From positions 124,001 to 188,000 of the forward strand of contig NZ_JANUHA010000001.1 of the NCBI RefSeq assembly GCF_024753255.1: 64,000 nt of DNA. The letters are read 5' to 3'. A program made the translations under genes and the position numbers. Under the pieces are notes generated by a model. That model was not told the origin of the DNA and did not search any database. It saw only the letters and a list, made by a program, of their open reading frames with translations. This document shows positions 39,964 to 49,993 of the stretch, in pieces. This stretch comes from Massilia agri. GTDB taxonomy: Bacteria > Pseudomonadota > Gammaproteobacteria > Burkholderiales > Burkholderiaceae_D. Within the stretch, counting starts at the first letter, position 1; the number at the start of each line of letters is the position of its first letter.

Positions 39964-42422
39964 GCAGCCGCCGCCTTCTCCAGTTCGCGCACCATGCGCG
40001 CCACCCGGTCCGACAGCTTCTCGGTACTGACCTTCTCGCGGAAGCGCTCCACCATCAGCGCGAAGCCGAAGGGCGTGGCGCGCTTGACTTCGCGGAAGGC
40101 GACGCGGCGTCCATGCAGTTCGTCCAAGGTCTCGCGCAGGCGCGTGAGTTCCAGTTCCTGCTCCAGCACTTCGCGCTGGGCCTGCGTGAGCAGCAGGTTG
40201 CCGCTGTCGTGCTTGCGGAAGACTTCGAAGAACAGGGACGAGGAAGCCTGCAGCTGCCGGTTCGACTTCGGCTGGCCGGGATAACCCTGGAAGACCAGGC
40301 CGGCAATGCGCGCCACTTCGCGGAAGCGCTGCTGCGAGAGCTGGGTCGCGTTCAGGCTGCCCAGCACGTCCTCCAGCAGGCAGTCAGTAGTGAACAGGTC
40401 CACGTCCGCGCCCGTCTCGGCATCGAATATGCGCGCCCAGTCGACCGGCTCCGGTGTGAGTAATTCAAAGCCGTAGTCGTTCACGGCGATCGAGAAGGTC
40501 GAGGGCTGCATGCGACCGATCCGGTAGGCGAACAGCGACGCCAGGCCCGTGTGCACCGAGCGCCCGGCGAAGGCGAACACGAAGAGGTGCCAGCCTTCGC
40601 GACTCTTCATGCTTTCCAGGACCAGGGTTTCGCTGGTGGGCAGGGCGGACCAGCGGCACTGGATCTCGATCAGCGGCCGCAGAGCCTGCATCTCGGGGCT
40701 GTCGTAGATGCCCTGGGAAGCCAGCCGCAGTTCTTCCAGCGCCGCGTGCGCCAACTCGGAAGACATCGGCATCTTCGCTCCGCCCCAGCGCGCGATGGCG
40801 CCGCGGTTGCTGGTCGCGCGTTTCACGAAGGCCGTCATCTCGTGCACGCGCACGAATTCCAGGATGCGCCCGCCGAAGAGGAAGTGGTCGCCCGGCTTCA
40901 TGCGCGAGATGAAGGATTCCTCGACGCTGCCGATGCGGCCGCCGCTCATGTACTTTACCGAGATGGTCGAGTCGGACACGATGGTGCCGATGCCCATGCG
41001 GTGGCGGCGGCCGATCGCCGTATCCGGCACACGGTAGACGCCCTCCTCGTCCGGCAGCACGCGGCGGTACTCCGGGTAGGCCAGCAGGCTCTGGCCGCCG
41101 CGCGCGACGAAATCCAGCGCCCACTGCCACTCTTCCTCGTTCAGGTTCCGATAAGACCAGGCGCGCTTCACTTCTTCATACAGCTCGCTTGAAACGAAGC
41201 CGCCGCCCAGCGCCACCGTCACCAGGTGCTGCACCAGCACATCAAACGGTTTGTTGGGTACGTAGCGCCCTTCGATGCGGCGCGCCGCCACCGCCTTCTT
41301 CGCACCGGCCGCTTCCAGCAGTTCAAGGCTGTTGGTCGGCACCAGGGTCACGCGCGAGACCCGCCCCGGCGCGTGGCCGCTGCGGCCGGCCCGCTGCAGC
41401 AGGCGCGCAATGCCCTTGGCGCTGCCGATCTGCAGCACGCGCTCGACGGGCAGGAAGTCCACGCCCAGGTCCAGGCTGGCCGTGCAGATCACCGCTTTCA
41501 GTTCGCCCTTCTTGAGCCCCATCTCGACCCACTCGCGCACCTCGCGGTCGAGCGAGCCGTGGTGCAGGGCGATCACACCGGCCCAGTCCGGACGTTCGTC
41601 GAGAATGTTCTGGTACCAGATCTCGGACTGGGCGCGGGTGTTCGTGAACACCAGGGTCGCGTCGTAATGCTCGATTTCCTTGATGACGGGCCCCAGCATC
41701 TGCAGGCCCATGTGGCCACCCCAGGGGAAGCGCGCCACGTTCTCCGGAATCAGGCAATCGACCAAGATCTGCTTGCGCAAATCTCCCTCGACCAACACGC
41801 CCTCGTCACCGCCCAGCAGCACCTGGCGCGCAAGATCCAGGTTGCCCATGGTCGCCGACACGCCCCAGATCAAGAGCTCGGGACGCCAGTGGCGCAATCT
41901 CGCCAGCGCCAGCTGCACCTGCACGCCCCGCTTGCTGCCCATCAGTTCATGCCACTCGTCGATGACGATCATGTCGAGGTGCCTGAACTGCTCCGCAGCC
42001 TGGGCGTGGCTCAGCATCAAAGACAGGCTTTCCGGCGTGGTGACCAGGGTCGCCGGCATCTTGCGGGTCTGGCGCGCGCGCTCGGCCGAGCTGGTGTCGC
42101 CGGTGCGGGCGCCGATCTCCCACTCGGGCATCAGCTCGGCGGCCGACTCCTCCAGCGCCCGCGTGGTATCCGCGGCAAGCGCCCGCATCGGCGTGATCCA
42201 CAGCACGCGCAGGCCGGCGGTATGGCGCCCGGTCTTGAGGCCCGCGCGCTGCAGCGCCGCGAACCAGACGGCGAAGGTCTTGCCGGCGCCGGTATTCGCA
42301 TGCAGCAGGCCGGACTGGCCTTTGAGGGCCGCCTTCCACACATTGCGCTGGAAAGGAAACGCGGTCCAGCCTTTCGCCGCAAGCCAGGCGTCGATGCGTT
42401 CGGTGACGGGATTCTTGCTCAT
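39960..42422 (-). CDS. Ligase-associated Lhr-type DEXH helicase
   Basis: The 820-residue SF2 helicase has Walker [11 protein letters not shown], motif II DEWHEL (the Lhr-type variant), motif III SATMGNL, motif [13 protein letters not shown] and the long Lhr C-terminal region. The ATG at 42422 ([18 protein letters not shown]) overlaps the ligase stop by 4 nt; the longer open frame upstream is an out-of-frame shadow of the ligase gene. The family is a 3'-5' helicase of the ligase-associated damage response. Confidence 0.94.
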   Translation of the reverse strand: MSKNPVTERIDAWLAAKGWTAFPFQRNVWKAALKGQSGLLHANTGAGKTFAVWFAALQRAGLKTGRHTAGLRVLWITPMRALAADTTRALEESAAELMPEWEIGARTGDTSSAERARQTRKMPATLVTTPESLSLMLSHAQAAEQFRHLDMIVIDEWHELMGSKRGVQVQLALARLRHWRPELLIWGVSATMGNLDLARQVLLGGDEGVLVEGDLRKQILVDCLIPENVARFPWGGHMGLQMLGPVIKEIEHYDATLVFTNTRAQSEIWYQNILDERPDWAGVIALHHGSLDREVREWVEMGLKKGELKAVICTASLDLGVDFLPVERVLQIGSAKGIARLLQRAGRSGHAPGRVSRVTLVPTNSLELLEAAGAKKAVAARRIEGRYVPNKPFDVLVQHLVTVALGGGFVSSELYEEVKRAWSYRNLNEEEWQWALDFVARGGQSLLAYPEYRRVLPDEEGVYRVPDTAIGRRHRMGIGTIVSDSTISVKYMSGGRIGSVEESFISRMKPGDHFLFGGRILEFVRVHEMTAFVKRATSNRGAIARWGGAKMPMSSELAHAALEELRLASQGIYDSPEMQALRPLIEIQCRWSALPTSETLVLESMKSREGWHLFVFAFAGRSVHTGLASLFAYRIGRMQPSTFSIAVNDYGFELLTPEPVDWARIFDAETGADVDLFTTDCLLEDVLGSLNATQLSQQRFREVARIAGLVFQGYPGQPKSNRQLQASSSLFFEVFRKHDSGNLLLTQAQREVLEQELELTRLRETLDELHGRRVAFREVKRATPFGFALMVERFREKVSTEKLSDRVARMVRELEKAAAA

Positions 42423-44053
42423 GGACTTGCCGCGGCCAGCAGGCCTTTCAGGGTATCCAGGGTATCCGCCTCCTCGACCGGCTTGTCGAAGCGCCGCCGC
42501 AGGATGCGCGGGAAGCGCACGGCAATGCCGGCCTTGTGGCGGGTCGACAGGGCGATGCCTTCGAAGCCGATCTCGAACACCATGGTCGGTTTGACGGATC
42601 GCACCGGCCCGAACTTCTCGATCGTGGTCTTGCGCACGGCATTGTCCACTTGCGCGATCTCGGCGTCGGTCAGGCCCGAATAGGCTTTGGCGAAGGGCAC
42701 CAGGCGGCGCTCGTCTCCTGCCCCGTCCCACACCGCGAAGGTGTAGTCGGTGTACAGGGAGGCGCGCCGTCCGCTGCCGGCCTGGGCGTAGATCAGCACC
42801 GCGTCCACCGTATAGGGATCGATCTTCCACTTCCACCAGGTGCCGACGTCCTTGGTGCGGCCCACGCCGTACTGGGCGGAGCGTGCTTTCAGCATCATGC
42901 CCTCGACGCCACGCTCGCGCGACTCGGCGCGCAGGGCTGCCAGGTCATCCCAGCTGTCGGCCTTGATCACCGGGGACAGCCGCAACTGGGACGAGTCGAT
43001 GGCCGCTACTTCCGTCTCCATCAGCGCACGGCGCTCGTGCTGGGGCAGCGCGCGCAGGTCGACGCCGCCGAATTCCAGCAGGTCGTAGCAGCACAGCACG
43101 GCCGGCAGCTCGCCCAGGATCCTGGGGCCGAGCGTCTTGCGGCCGATGCGCTTCTGCAGGTCGGCAAAGGGCGCCGGGGCGTCGCAGCCGGGCTGCCAGA
43201 TCAGCACCTCGCCATCGAGCACCGTTCCTTCCGGGAGGCGCACGTTGGCCAGTTCCGGGAAGCGTTCCGTGATCAGGTCTTCGCCGCGCGACCACAGGAA
43301 GTTCTGGCCGCCGCGCCGCACCAGCTGGGCGCGGATGCCGTCGTACTTCCACTCCACCTGCCAGTCGTCGACCTCGCCCAGCGCGCTTGGCTCACCCTGC
43401 AGCTGGTGGGCCAGGAAGAAGGGATAGGGCTGGCCGCCGCGCAGCTTGTGCTCTTCATCCGACTGTTCGGCGATCAGCTGCAGGAAGCTGGTGGCGGTGG
43501 GCCGGACCGAATTGTCGGTCCAGCCCATCAGGCGCTGGGCGATCAGTTTGCTGTCCACCGCCGCGATAGCCGCCAGCGCGCGCGTGACGAGCAGGCGCGA
43601 GACGCCCACGCGAAACCCCCCGCCGATGAGTTTCACGAAGAGGAAGCGTTCTCGCCAGTCGAGTTCATCCCAGGCCGCGTACAGGGCCTCGCGAATGGTG
43701 CCGGGGTCGGCGCCGCGCAGGGGGCCGATGCGTTGTTCCATCCACTCGGCCAGGCCGACGTCGCTGCGCCGCGAAGGTGGGGGCAGGATGTGGGCGATGG
43801 TCTCGGCCATGTCGCCCACGGCGTGGTAGGACTCGTCGAACAGCCACTCGTCCAGGCCCGCGTATTCGATCGCGTACTGGCGCAGCAGCTTGGTCGGCAC
43901 CGCCTGGCGCGGCTTGCCGCCGGCCAGGAAGTAGACGGCCCAGGCGGCGTTCTCGGGCGCGGCCCTGGAAAAATAGGTTTGCAGGGCGTCGAGCTTGCGG
44001 GTGGTAGAGGTGGTCTCGTCGAGTTCCGCATACAGGCGGGCGAATTCACGCAT
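42419..44053 (-). CDS. ATP-dependent DNA ligase (damage-response type)
   Basis: The 544-residue ligase has an N-terminal DNA-binding domain, adenylation motif [11 protein letters not shown] with nucleophile K236, motif III/IIIa-like VLDGEVLIW, and an OB-fold domain with [13 protein letters not shown]. The ATG at 44053 ([14 protein letters not shown]) overlaps the exonuclease gene by 8 nt. It is distinct from the NAD-dependent replicative LigA and is expected to act in repair with its operon partners. Confidence 0.94.
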   Translation of the reverse strand: MREFARLYAELDETTSTTRKLDALQTYFSRAAPENAAWAVYFLAGGKPRQAVPTKLLRQYAIEYAGLDEWLFDESYHAVGDMAETIAHILPPPSRRSDVGLAEWMEQRIGPLRGADPGTIREALYAAWDELDWRERFLFVKLIGGGFRVGVSRLLVTRALAAIAAVDSKLIAQRLMGWTDNSVRPTATSFLQLIAEQSDEEHKLRGGQPYPFFLAHQLQGEPSALGEVDDWQVEWKYDGIRAQLVRRGGQNFLWSRGEDLITERFPELANVRLPEGTVLDGEVLIWQPGCDAPAPFADLQKRIGRKTLGPRILGELPAVLCCYDLLEFGGVDLRALPQHERRALMETEVAAIDSSQLRLSPVIKADSWDDLAALRAESRERGVEGMMLKARSAQYGVGRTKDVGTWWKWKIDPYTVDAVLIYAQAGSGRRASLYTDYTFAVWDGAGDERRLVPFAKAYSGLTDAEIAQVDNAVRKTTIEKFGPVRSVKPTMVFEIGFEGIALSTRHKAGIAVRFPRILRRRFDKPVEEADTLDTLKGLLAAASP

Positions 44054-45122
44054 CGCTCTCTCCCGCCGCAGTTCCCCCCCCCTTCTCCTGGTGGGTTTCC
44101 TTCGACGCCGCGGCGCCCGCAGGCGGCAGCGCCTCGTCCTCTTCCTCGTCGCCGTACTCGGTGTCGAAGCCCTTGGCATCCAGCCCGTTCTGGCACAGCC
44201 AGCGCACCATGGTCGGAATCGAACCGTGGGTGACGATGATCTTCTGTGCCTCGGTGGCCTTGATGGCGCTCATCAGGCCGGGCCAGTCGGCGTGGTCGGA
44301 CAGCACGAAGCCGCGGTCCACGCCACGCCGCCGGCGCGCGCCGCGCAGCAGCATCCAGCCGCTGGCGAAGGAATCGCTGTAGTCGCCGAAGCGCTTCATC
44401 CAGGGCGAGCCGCTGGCCGACGGTGGTGCGATGACGATGGCGCGCCGCAATGCCGCTTTCTCGATCTCGCTGACCATCACGGTATCGGGCAGCTCGACGC
44501 CACCCGCACGGTAGACGCGGTTGAGCGGCTCCACCGCGCCGTGGCAGACGATGGGGGCGATGGTCGGATCGAGCCGGGACAGGATGCGCTGCGCCTTGCC
44601 GAAGGCATAGGCGAACACCACGCTGCAGCGGCCCTCCTCGGCATTGCGGCGCCACCAGGCGTTCATCTCGTCGATCACCTGCTGCTCCGGGTCCCAGCGG
44701 TAGATCGGTAGTCCAAAGGTGGACTCGGTGATGAAGGTATCGCAGCGCACCGGCTCGAAGGGTGCGCAGGTTTTATCCGGCTCGACCTTGTAGTCGCCCG
44801 AGGCCACCCAGACCTCGCCGCCGCACTCCATGCGGACCTGGGCGGAGCCCAGCACGTGGCCGGCCGGGTGCAGCGAGATGGTCACGCCGTTGTGAACGAC
44901 GGTCTCGCCATACTCGACGCCCTGGACATTGATCTCGCCGAGCCGCGATTTCAGGACATTCACGCCCGGCGCGGCCGACAGGTAGTGGCCGTGGCCATAG
45001 CGGGCATGGTCGCCGTGGGCGTGCGTGATCACCGCGCGGTCGACCGGCCGCCACGGGTCGATGTAGAACCCTCCGGGTACGCAATACAAGCCTTCCCTGC
45101 GAACGACGACCATGTCTCCCAT
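44046..45122 (-). CDS. Ligase-associated MBL-fold exonuclease
   Basis: The 358-residue metallo-beta-lactamase/beta-CASP protein has the zinc motif HAHGDHARYG, a GHVLGS loop and the C-terminal VLSDHADWPGL histidine motif. It belongs to the SNM1/Artemis-like exonucleases encoded with ATP-dependent ligases. It starts 16 bp after recQ and overlaps the ligase by 8 nt, so all five repair genes probably share a transcript. The last 25 residues are acidic and low-complexity. Confidence 0.93.
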   Translation of the reverse strand: MGDMVVVRREGLYCVPGGFYIDPWRPVDRAVITHAHGDHARYGHGHYLSAAPGVNVLKSRLGEINVQGVEYGETVVHNGVTISLHPAGHVLGSAQVRMECGGEVWVASGDYKVEPDKTCAPFEPVRCDTFITESTFGLPIYRWDPEQQVIDEMNAWWRRNAEEGRCSVVFAYAFGKAQRILSRLDPTIAPIVCHGAVEPLNRVYRAGGVELPDTVMVSEIEKAALRRAIVIAPPSASGSPWMKRFGDYSDSFASGWMLLRGARRRRGVDRGFVLSDHADWPGLMSAIKATEAQKIIVTHGSIPTMVRWLCQNGLDAKGFDTEYGDEEEDEALPPAGAAASKETHQEKGGGTAAGESDA

Positions 45123-45138
45123 GCGGTCCCTTCCCGGC

Positions 45139-46845
45139 TCAGGCCGGCTCTAGATACTCGGCCAGGAAGGTACGCGGCTCATCCTGGTCAGGAAATTCCA
45201 GTGTGACCTGGTCTCCGGCGACGGCGACGATCACGCCCTCGCCGAACTTCGGCGACCTGGCGCGGCCGCCGACTTCGTAGTGCGGACCGCTGGGCCCTGG
45301 CGCCGGCTCGCGATCGAACTCATCGTCGCGGATCTCGATATCCTCGATCATGGCCGCCGGCGGGTTGCGGCAGTTGTCGCACTTGCAGCACTTCTCGAAG
45401 CCTTCGACTTCGTCGCCAAAATAGTCCAGCAGCAGCTTCCAGCGACAGAAACCGCTCACCGCATAGCCTACCATCTGGTCGAGGGCCACACGGTCGCGCT
45501 CCGCCTTCTGGACGTAGACCTCGGCCAATTCCCCGAACAGATCCGGGTCAGGCTCCCTGTTTGTGGGCAGGTACTCGAGCTTGCGGTTCTGGCGCAGCAG
45601 CTTGCCGTCCTTGAGCAGCTTCAGGCAGACCTTGAGCTTGGCCTCGCCCGCTTCCTCGAGGGCCTCTTCCAGGCGCGCCATGGTCAAGGGCCCTTCCTCG
45701 GCCAGCTCGCGTGCCACGGTGTAGACCGTCTGCAGCTCGGCCGCCGCCGGGTAATGCTTGACCAGGAAGAATTGCTGGATGCGCTTGTCATCCTGCAGGA
45801 AGAGCAAGGTGCACTGCGCGTCCAGGCCGTCGCGGCCGGCGCGGCCGGATTCCTGGTAATACGATTCCAGGTTGGCCGGAATCTGCAGGTGAATGACGAA
45901 GCGGGTGTCGCTCTTGTCGATACCCATGCCGAAGGCATTGGTCGCGACCATCACGCGGCGCTCGCCGTTCATGAACATGTCCTGGTTCAGCTTGCGCTCG
46001 GCGGCGCCGAGCTTGCCGTGGTAGATCGTGACCGATTCGCCGGCTTCTTCGAGTACGGCCAGCATTTCCTCGGCCACCTTGACGGTGGCGGCATAGACGA
46101 TGCCCACGCCCTCGGTCTGCTGCACCAGCTCCAGGGCCCGGACCAGCTTTTCCTGCTGGTTGGTGACCTGGACCACGCCGTAGTGCAGGTTCGGCCGGTA
46201 GATCCCCGTATTGATGACGTTCATCCTGCGGCCCAGCTGCTTCGAGATATCGTCGACGACATCCTCGGTGGCGGTCGCCGTCAGCGCCAGCACCGGCGGT
46301 TTGCCGAGGGCGTCGATGGCGGCGGAGAGGCCGATGTAGGCGGGACGGAAATCGTGGCCCCACTGCGAGATGCAGTGGGCCTCGTCGATGACGACGATGT
46401 CGAGCGTGACCTGCTTGAGCACCGCGATGAACTCGGGCGAGACCAGGCGCTCCGGCGTGCAGAACACGATCTCGCAGGCTTCGTTCGCGATCGCTTCGAT
46501 GGCGGCAGCTTCTTCCTCGGCGTTCAGGCTGCTGTTGACCTGGACCGAGCGGATGCCGAGTTCTTCCAGCTTCTCGAGCTGGTCCTTCATCAGGGAGATC
46601 AGGGGAGAAACGACGATGGTGATCCCCTCGAGCATCTTGGCGGGGATCTGGTAGCACAGCGACTTGCCGCCGCCGGTAGGCATGATGGCCAGCGTGTCCT
46701 TGCCGTCGAGGACGCTGTCGATCACGCGTTGCTGGCCTTCGCGCAGCTGCTCGATGCCGAAGACGGAGCGCAGCAGGCGGCGGATGGTGTTGCGGCGCAC
46801 GGCGAGCAGGCCGCGGTGCAGGAGCTTGGGTTCGTGTCGGGTCAT
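45139..46845 (-). CDS. RecQ-type ATP-dependent DNA helicase with DUF3553-like C-terminus
   Basis: The 568-residue SF2 helicase has Walker A MPTGGGKSLCYQ, DEAHCISQWGHDFRP, motif VI ESGRAGRDG and a RecQ-Ct zinc site (C near YAVSGFCRWK, and CCKCDNC). It lacks an HRDC domain; the end instead carries a small basic/beta module, ARSPKFGEGVIVAVAGDQ, like the DUF3553 tail of UvrD-type helicases. It lies 16 bp upstream of the ligase-associated exonuclease, so may work with that system. Confidence 0.92.
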   Translation of the reverse strand: MTRHEPKLLHRGLLAVRRNTIRRLLRSVFGIEQLREGQQRVIDSVLDGKDTLAIMPTGGGKSLCYQIPAKMLEGITIVVSPLISLMKDQLEKLEELGIRSVQVNSSLNAEEEAAAIEAIANEACEIVFCTPERLVSPEFIAVLKQVTLDIVVIDEAHCISQWGHDFRPAYIGLSAAIDALGKPPVLALTATATEDVVDDISKQLGRRMNVINTGIYRPNLHYGVVQVTNQQEKLVRALELVQQTEGVGIVYAATVKVAEEMLAVLEEAGESVTIYHGKLGAAERKLNQDMFMNGERRVMVATNAFGMGIDKSDTRFVIHLQIPANLESYYQESGRAGRDGLDAQCTLLFLQDDKRIQQFFLVKHYPAAAELQTVYTVARELAEEGPLTMARLEEALEEAGEAKLKVCLKLLKDGKLLRQNRKLEYLPTNREPDPDLFGELAEVYVQKAERDRVALDQMVGYAVSGFCRWKLLLDYFGDEVEGFEKCCKCDNCRNPPAAMIEDIEIRDDEFDREPAPGPSGPHYEVGGRARSPKFGEGVIVAVAGDQVTLEFPDQDEPRTFLAEYLEPA

Positions 46846-47064
46846 GATGCTGGCTACTGTATGCCCGGTGCATGGGGCGTACTATAGGACGGAACCTACC
46901 TGACCCGTAGGAGCTCAACTTTAAGCGTGTCGGGTGGTCGCCGCGACATTGTCACAAGGTCTATTCCTACAAACTCGCGGAGTTTTTGCCGATGGCTACG
47001 GATGGGCCGAGCGCCTAAGATGGCACCATCACCACTACGAATCGATCGATCAGGGAGCTCCATC

Positions 47065-47184
47065 ATGGCACGCCATCATCCGAAGACCTGGACCGCAGTC
47101 CACCTGGCGCTGGCCAGTGCGGCGACATGGCTGCTGCTGGAGACCGAGGCACTGACAGGCGCCTTGCTGGTCGCGTTTCACTGA
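47065..47184 (+). CDS. Putative 39-residue single-pass peptide
   Basis: A small frame starting MARHHPKTWTAVHLALASAA, with a hydrophobic segment (VHLALASAATWLLLETEALTGALLVAF) that could span a membrane, follows GGGAG (7-nt spacing) at 47053-47057. A transcript terminator follows. Nothing else supports it; homology was not tested. Confidence 0.45.
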   Translation: MARHHPKTWTAVHLALASAATWLLLETEALTGALLVAFH

Positions 47185-47264
47185 TCATAAGGCATTTGCC
47201 CGCATCGGGCGCGCACGCTAGCGCAGCCGTGTAAGGCGCATCTTCGCCGAAGATACAAAAACAA

Positions 47265-47296
47265 AACGCCATCTTCGCGTGAAGATGGCGTTTTTT
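47265..47296. terminator. Bidirectional terminator between the small ORF and ahpF
   Basis: AACGCCATCTTC and GAAGATGGCGTT form a perfect 12-bp stem with a GCGT loop, followed by TTTT on the plus strand and a T-rich tract on the minus strand. It ends the ahpC-ahpF operon 41 bp past the ahpF stop. Confidence 0.88.
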
Positions 47297-47336
47297 ACGT
47301 CAGGCGAGGAGCAGGCCTTGCGGCCCGCTCGCAGAT

Positions 47337-48920
47337 TTACGCTGCCTTGGCTTCAGCCGTCAGCGCTTCCTCTTCCACCGGCTGGCGCATCAGGTAGTCG
47401 AATGCCGCCAGCGAGGCCTTGGCGCCCTCGCCCACCGCGATGACGATCTGCTTGAACGGCACCGTGGTGACGTCGCCCGCGGCGAACACGCCGGGGATCG
47501 AGGTCTGGCCCTTGGCGTCGACTTCGATCTCGCCGTGCGCCGACAGGTCCATCGTGCCCTTGAGCCACTCGGCGTTCGGCACCAGGCCGATCTGCACGAA
47601 CACGCCTTCCAGGTCGATCTTCTTCAGCTCGCCGCTATTGCGGTCCTTGTAGGACAGGCCGTTGACGATCTTGCCGTCGCCGTGGATCTCGGTCGTTTGC
47701 GCCGACTTGATCACGGTGACGTTCTTCAGCGAATAGAGCTTGCGCTGCAGGACCGCATCGGCACGCAGTTCCGCGCCGAACTCGATCAGGGTCACTTCCT
47801 TGACGATGCCCGCCAGGTCGATCGCCGCCTCGACGCCCGAGTTGCCGCCGCCGATCACGGCCACGCGCTTGCCCTTGAACAGCGGGCCGTCGCAGTGCGG
47901 GCAGTAAGCCACGCCATGGTTGCGGTACTCGCGCTCGCCCGGCACATTGATCTCGCGCCAGCGGGCGCCGGTGGCAATGATCACCGACTTCGATTTCAGC
48001 ACGGCGCCGGTCTCGGTGTGCACCTCGATCAGCTTGCCTTCGACCAGCTTGCTTGCGCGCTGGGTATTCATGATGTCGACGTCGTAGTGCTTGACGTGCT
48101 CTTCCAGGGCGACGGCGAATTTCGGGCCGTCGGTTTCCTTCATCGAGACGAAATTCTCGATGGCGAGGGTGTCCAGCACCTGGCCGCCGAAGCGGTCCGA
48201 CAGCACGCCGGTACGGATGCCTTTGCGGGCGGCGTAGATCGCCGCGGCCGCGCCGGCAGGGCCGCCGCCGACGATCAGCACGTCGAAGGGGTCTTTCTTG
48301 TTCAGTTCAGCGGCCTTGCGGGCGCCGGCGCCGGTGTCGATCTTCGACAGGATTTCTTCCACGCTGGTGCGGCCCTGGCCGAAGTGCTGGCCGTTCAGGA
48401 ACATCATCGGTACCGCCATGATCTGGCGCGCTTCGACTTCGCTCTTGAACACGCCGCCGTCGATGGCGACGACCTTGATGCGCGGGTTGATGACCGACAT
48501 CGAGTTCAGCGCCTGTACCACTTCCGGGCAGTTATGGCAGGACAGCGAGATGAAGGTTTCGAAGACGTAGTCGCCTTCCAGGTTCTTGATCTGCTCGATG
48601 ACGGCTTCGTCGAGCTTGATCGGGTGGCCGCCCACCTGCAGCAGGGCCAGCACCAGCGAGCTGAATTCGTGGCCGAGCGGGATGCCGGCGAAATCCACGC
48701 CGATATCGGTACCCACGCGCTTGATCGAGAAGGAGGGCTTGCGGGCATTGTTGCCGTCGTTGCGCACGGTGATCTTGTCGCTCAACGCGGCGATTTCGCG
48801 GAGCAGTTCATCCATTTCGCGCGCTTTCGGCGAATCATCCAGCGATGCAACGAGCTCAATCGGCTGCACCACTTTTTCCAGATAGGCTTGCAACTGCTTC
48901 TTGAGGGTTGCGTCCAGCAT
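47337..48920 (-). CDS. ahpF: Alkyl hydroperoxide reductase subunit F
   Basis: The 527-residue flavoprotein has the N-terminal double thioredoxin-like domain with C128-HN-C131, an FAD site ([18 protein letters not shown]) and the C-terminal CPHC redox centre (about residues 349-352). It passes electrons from NADH to AhpC. The ATG at 48920 ([11 protein letters not shown]) is the family start; the longer upstream frame reads into the intergenic space. It follows ahpC by 123 bp. Confidence 0.96.
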   Translation of the reverse strand: MLDATLKKQLQAYLEKVVQPIELVASLDDSPKAREMDELLREIAALSDKITVRNDGNNARKPSFSIKRVGTDIGVDFAGIPLGHEFSSLVLALLQVGGHPIKLDEAVIEQIKNLEGDYVFETFISLSCHNCPEVVQALNSMSVINPRIKVVAIDGGVFKSEVEARQIMAVPMMFLNGQHFGQGRTSVEEILSKIDTGAGARKAAELNKKDPFDVLIVGGGPAGAAAAIYAARKGIRTGVLSDRFGGQVLDTLAIENFVSMKETDGPKFAVALEEHVKHYDVDIMNTQRASKLVEGKLIEVHTETGAVLKSKSVIIATGARWREINVPGEREYRNHGVAYCPHCDGPLFKGKRVAVIGGGNSGVEAAIDLAGIVKEVTLIEFGAELRADAVLQRKLYSLKNVTVIKSAQTTEIHGDGKIVNGLSYKDRNSGELKKIDLEGVFVQIGLVPNAEWLKGTMDLSAHGEIEVDAKGQTSIPGVFAAGDVTTVPFKQIVIAVGEGAKASLAAFDYLMRQPVEEEALTAEAKAA

Positions 48921-49043
48921 GATGTTTTCCTTGACTATGACGTTGTTCTTAAAAGGGTATGACAGTGCCTGGAACCAGAAAGTGGCTCCTGAAATGAACC
49001 GGGCCGCCACGGCGGCCCGGGACAGGTACTACTGAACTGCTAT

Positions 49044-49607
49044 TTAGATCTTGCCGACCAGGTCCAGCGACGGGGTCAGGGTTTCAGCGCCTTCGGTCCA
49101 CTTGGCCGGGCACACTTCGCCCGGGTGCGATGCGACGTACTGGGCAGCCTTGACCTTGCGCATCAGTTCCGATGCGTCGCGGCCGATGCCGTTGTCGTGC
49201 ACTTCCATGATCTTGATCTGGCCTTCCGGATTGATCACGAAGGTGCCGCGCAGTGCCATGCCTTCTTCTTCGATCATGACTTCGAAGTTGCGCGACAGGG
49301 TGCCGGTCGGGTCGCCGATCAGCGGGTAGTTCACTTTCTTGATGGCGTCCGAGGTGTCGTGCCATGCCTTGTGGGCGAAGTGGCTGTCGGTCGACACGCC
49401 GTAGACGTTCACGCCCATTTTCGCGAATTCAGGCTGGAAAGCAGCCAGGTCTTCCAGTTCGGTCGGGCAGACGAAGGTGAAGTCGGCCGGGTAGAACATC
49501 AGAACCGACCAGGTGCCCTTGAAGTTCTCTTCCGTCAGATCGATGAACTTGCCGTTGGCGTATGCGGTTGCTTTGAACGGCTTGATCTGGGTGTTGATGA
49601 GGGACAT
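49044..49607 (-). CDS. ahpC: Alkyl hydroperoxide reductase subunit C (peroxiredoxin)
   Basis: The 187-residue typical 2-Cys peroxiredoxin has peroxidatic C47 (FVCPTEL) and resolving C166 (GEVCPAKW), matching E. coli C46/C165 plus one. It reduces hydrogen peroxide and organic peroxides with AhpF. AGGAG precedes the ATG. An OxyR-like site lies directly upstream of a plausible promoter. Confidence 0.97.
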   Translation of the reverse strand: MSLINTQIKPFKATAYANGKFIDLTEENFKGTWSVLMFYPADFTFVCPTELEDLAAFQPEFAKMGVNVYGVSTDSHFAHKAWHDTSDAIKKVNYPLIGDPTGTLSRNFEVMIEEEGMALRGTFVINPEGQIKIMEVHDNGIGRDASELMRKVKAAQYVASHPGEVCPAKWTEGAETLTPSLDLVGKI

Positions 49608-49880
49608 GTAATCTCCTGTTTTCGGGGTGGTTAAAGATTTGATAGACGTCAGTGTACCGAGGCCAACGTCTTTTGTGAAATTGATTAAAACGATACAGTC
49701 GATTGATTTTGGCTATCGAACAAGTATTGCTTCCCCCTCTTGCGAAGGAAAACCGGGCCGGCGAGCCGGCGCGATCCGTGAAGTGTGGACGAAACGACAG
49801 CCGCATGCAAGCCACGAGGCAATCGTACGGGGGAAATTGATAGATTTCTTTGGCGCGCGGGACATGACCCAGCAGCTATT
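49608..49880 (-). promoter_or_regulatory. ahpC upstream region and promoter
   Basis: The 273 bp hold no credible gene. On the minus strand TTGGCC (rc of 49661-49666) and TATCAA (rc of 49639-49644) form a possible sigma-70 promoter with 16-bp spacing. An OxyR-like site at 49680-49716 sits just upstream of the -35. The remainder shows no clear signal and runs up to a palindromic repeat. Confidence 0.55.
49680..49716 (-). promoter_or_regulatory. OxyR-like operator of ahpC
   Basis: ATTG-N7-CGAT-N7-ATTG-N7-CTAT has exact 7-bp spacing and matches the OxyR consensus ATAG-N7-CTAT-N7-ATAG-N7-CTAT at 13 of 16 positions. It ends 13 bp upstream of a plausible -35, fitting activation by oxidised OxyR. 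OxyR control of ahpC is well established elsewhere; here it is inferred from sequence. Confidence 0.6.
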
Positions 49881-49989
49881 GTAGGGTGGTCGGCTTCGCC
49901 GACCGCGCGTTCAACTACACGGTGAATTGACGCGTATCGTCCGTTTTTACGCTGCCTGAACGCGCGGTCGGCAGAGCCGGCCACCCTAC
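49881..49989. repeat. Interspersed palindromic repeat, copy 2
   Basis: The 109-bp element has 33-bp imperfect inverted ends (left 49881-49913, right 49957-49989) starting GTAGGGTGGTCGGC and ending CACCCTAC. Each end also folds alone (GGTCGGC-TTC-GCCGACC). The core between the ends is unlike copy 1. It begins 4 bp past the stop of the receiver-kinase gene and may serve as its transcript end. Confidence 0.82.
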
Positions 49990-49993
49990 GAAT

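Noticed and set aside
46846-46930. Possible SOS box upstream of the RecQ-type gene
   Set aside because: A CTGTAT half-site is visible but there is no CAG at the required 10-bp spacing.
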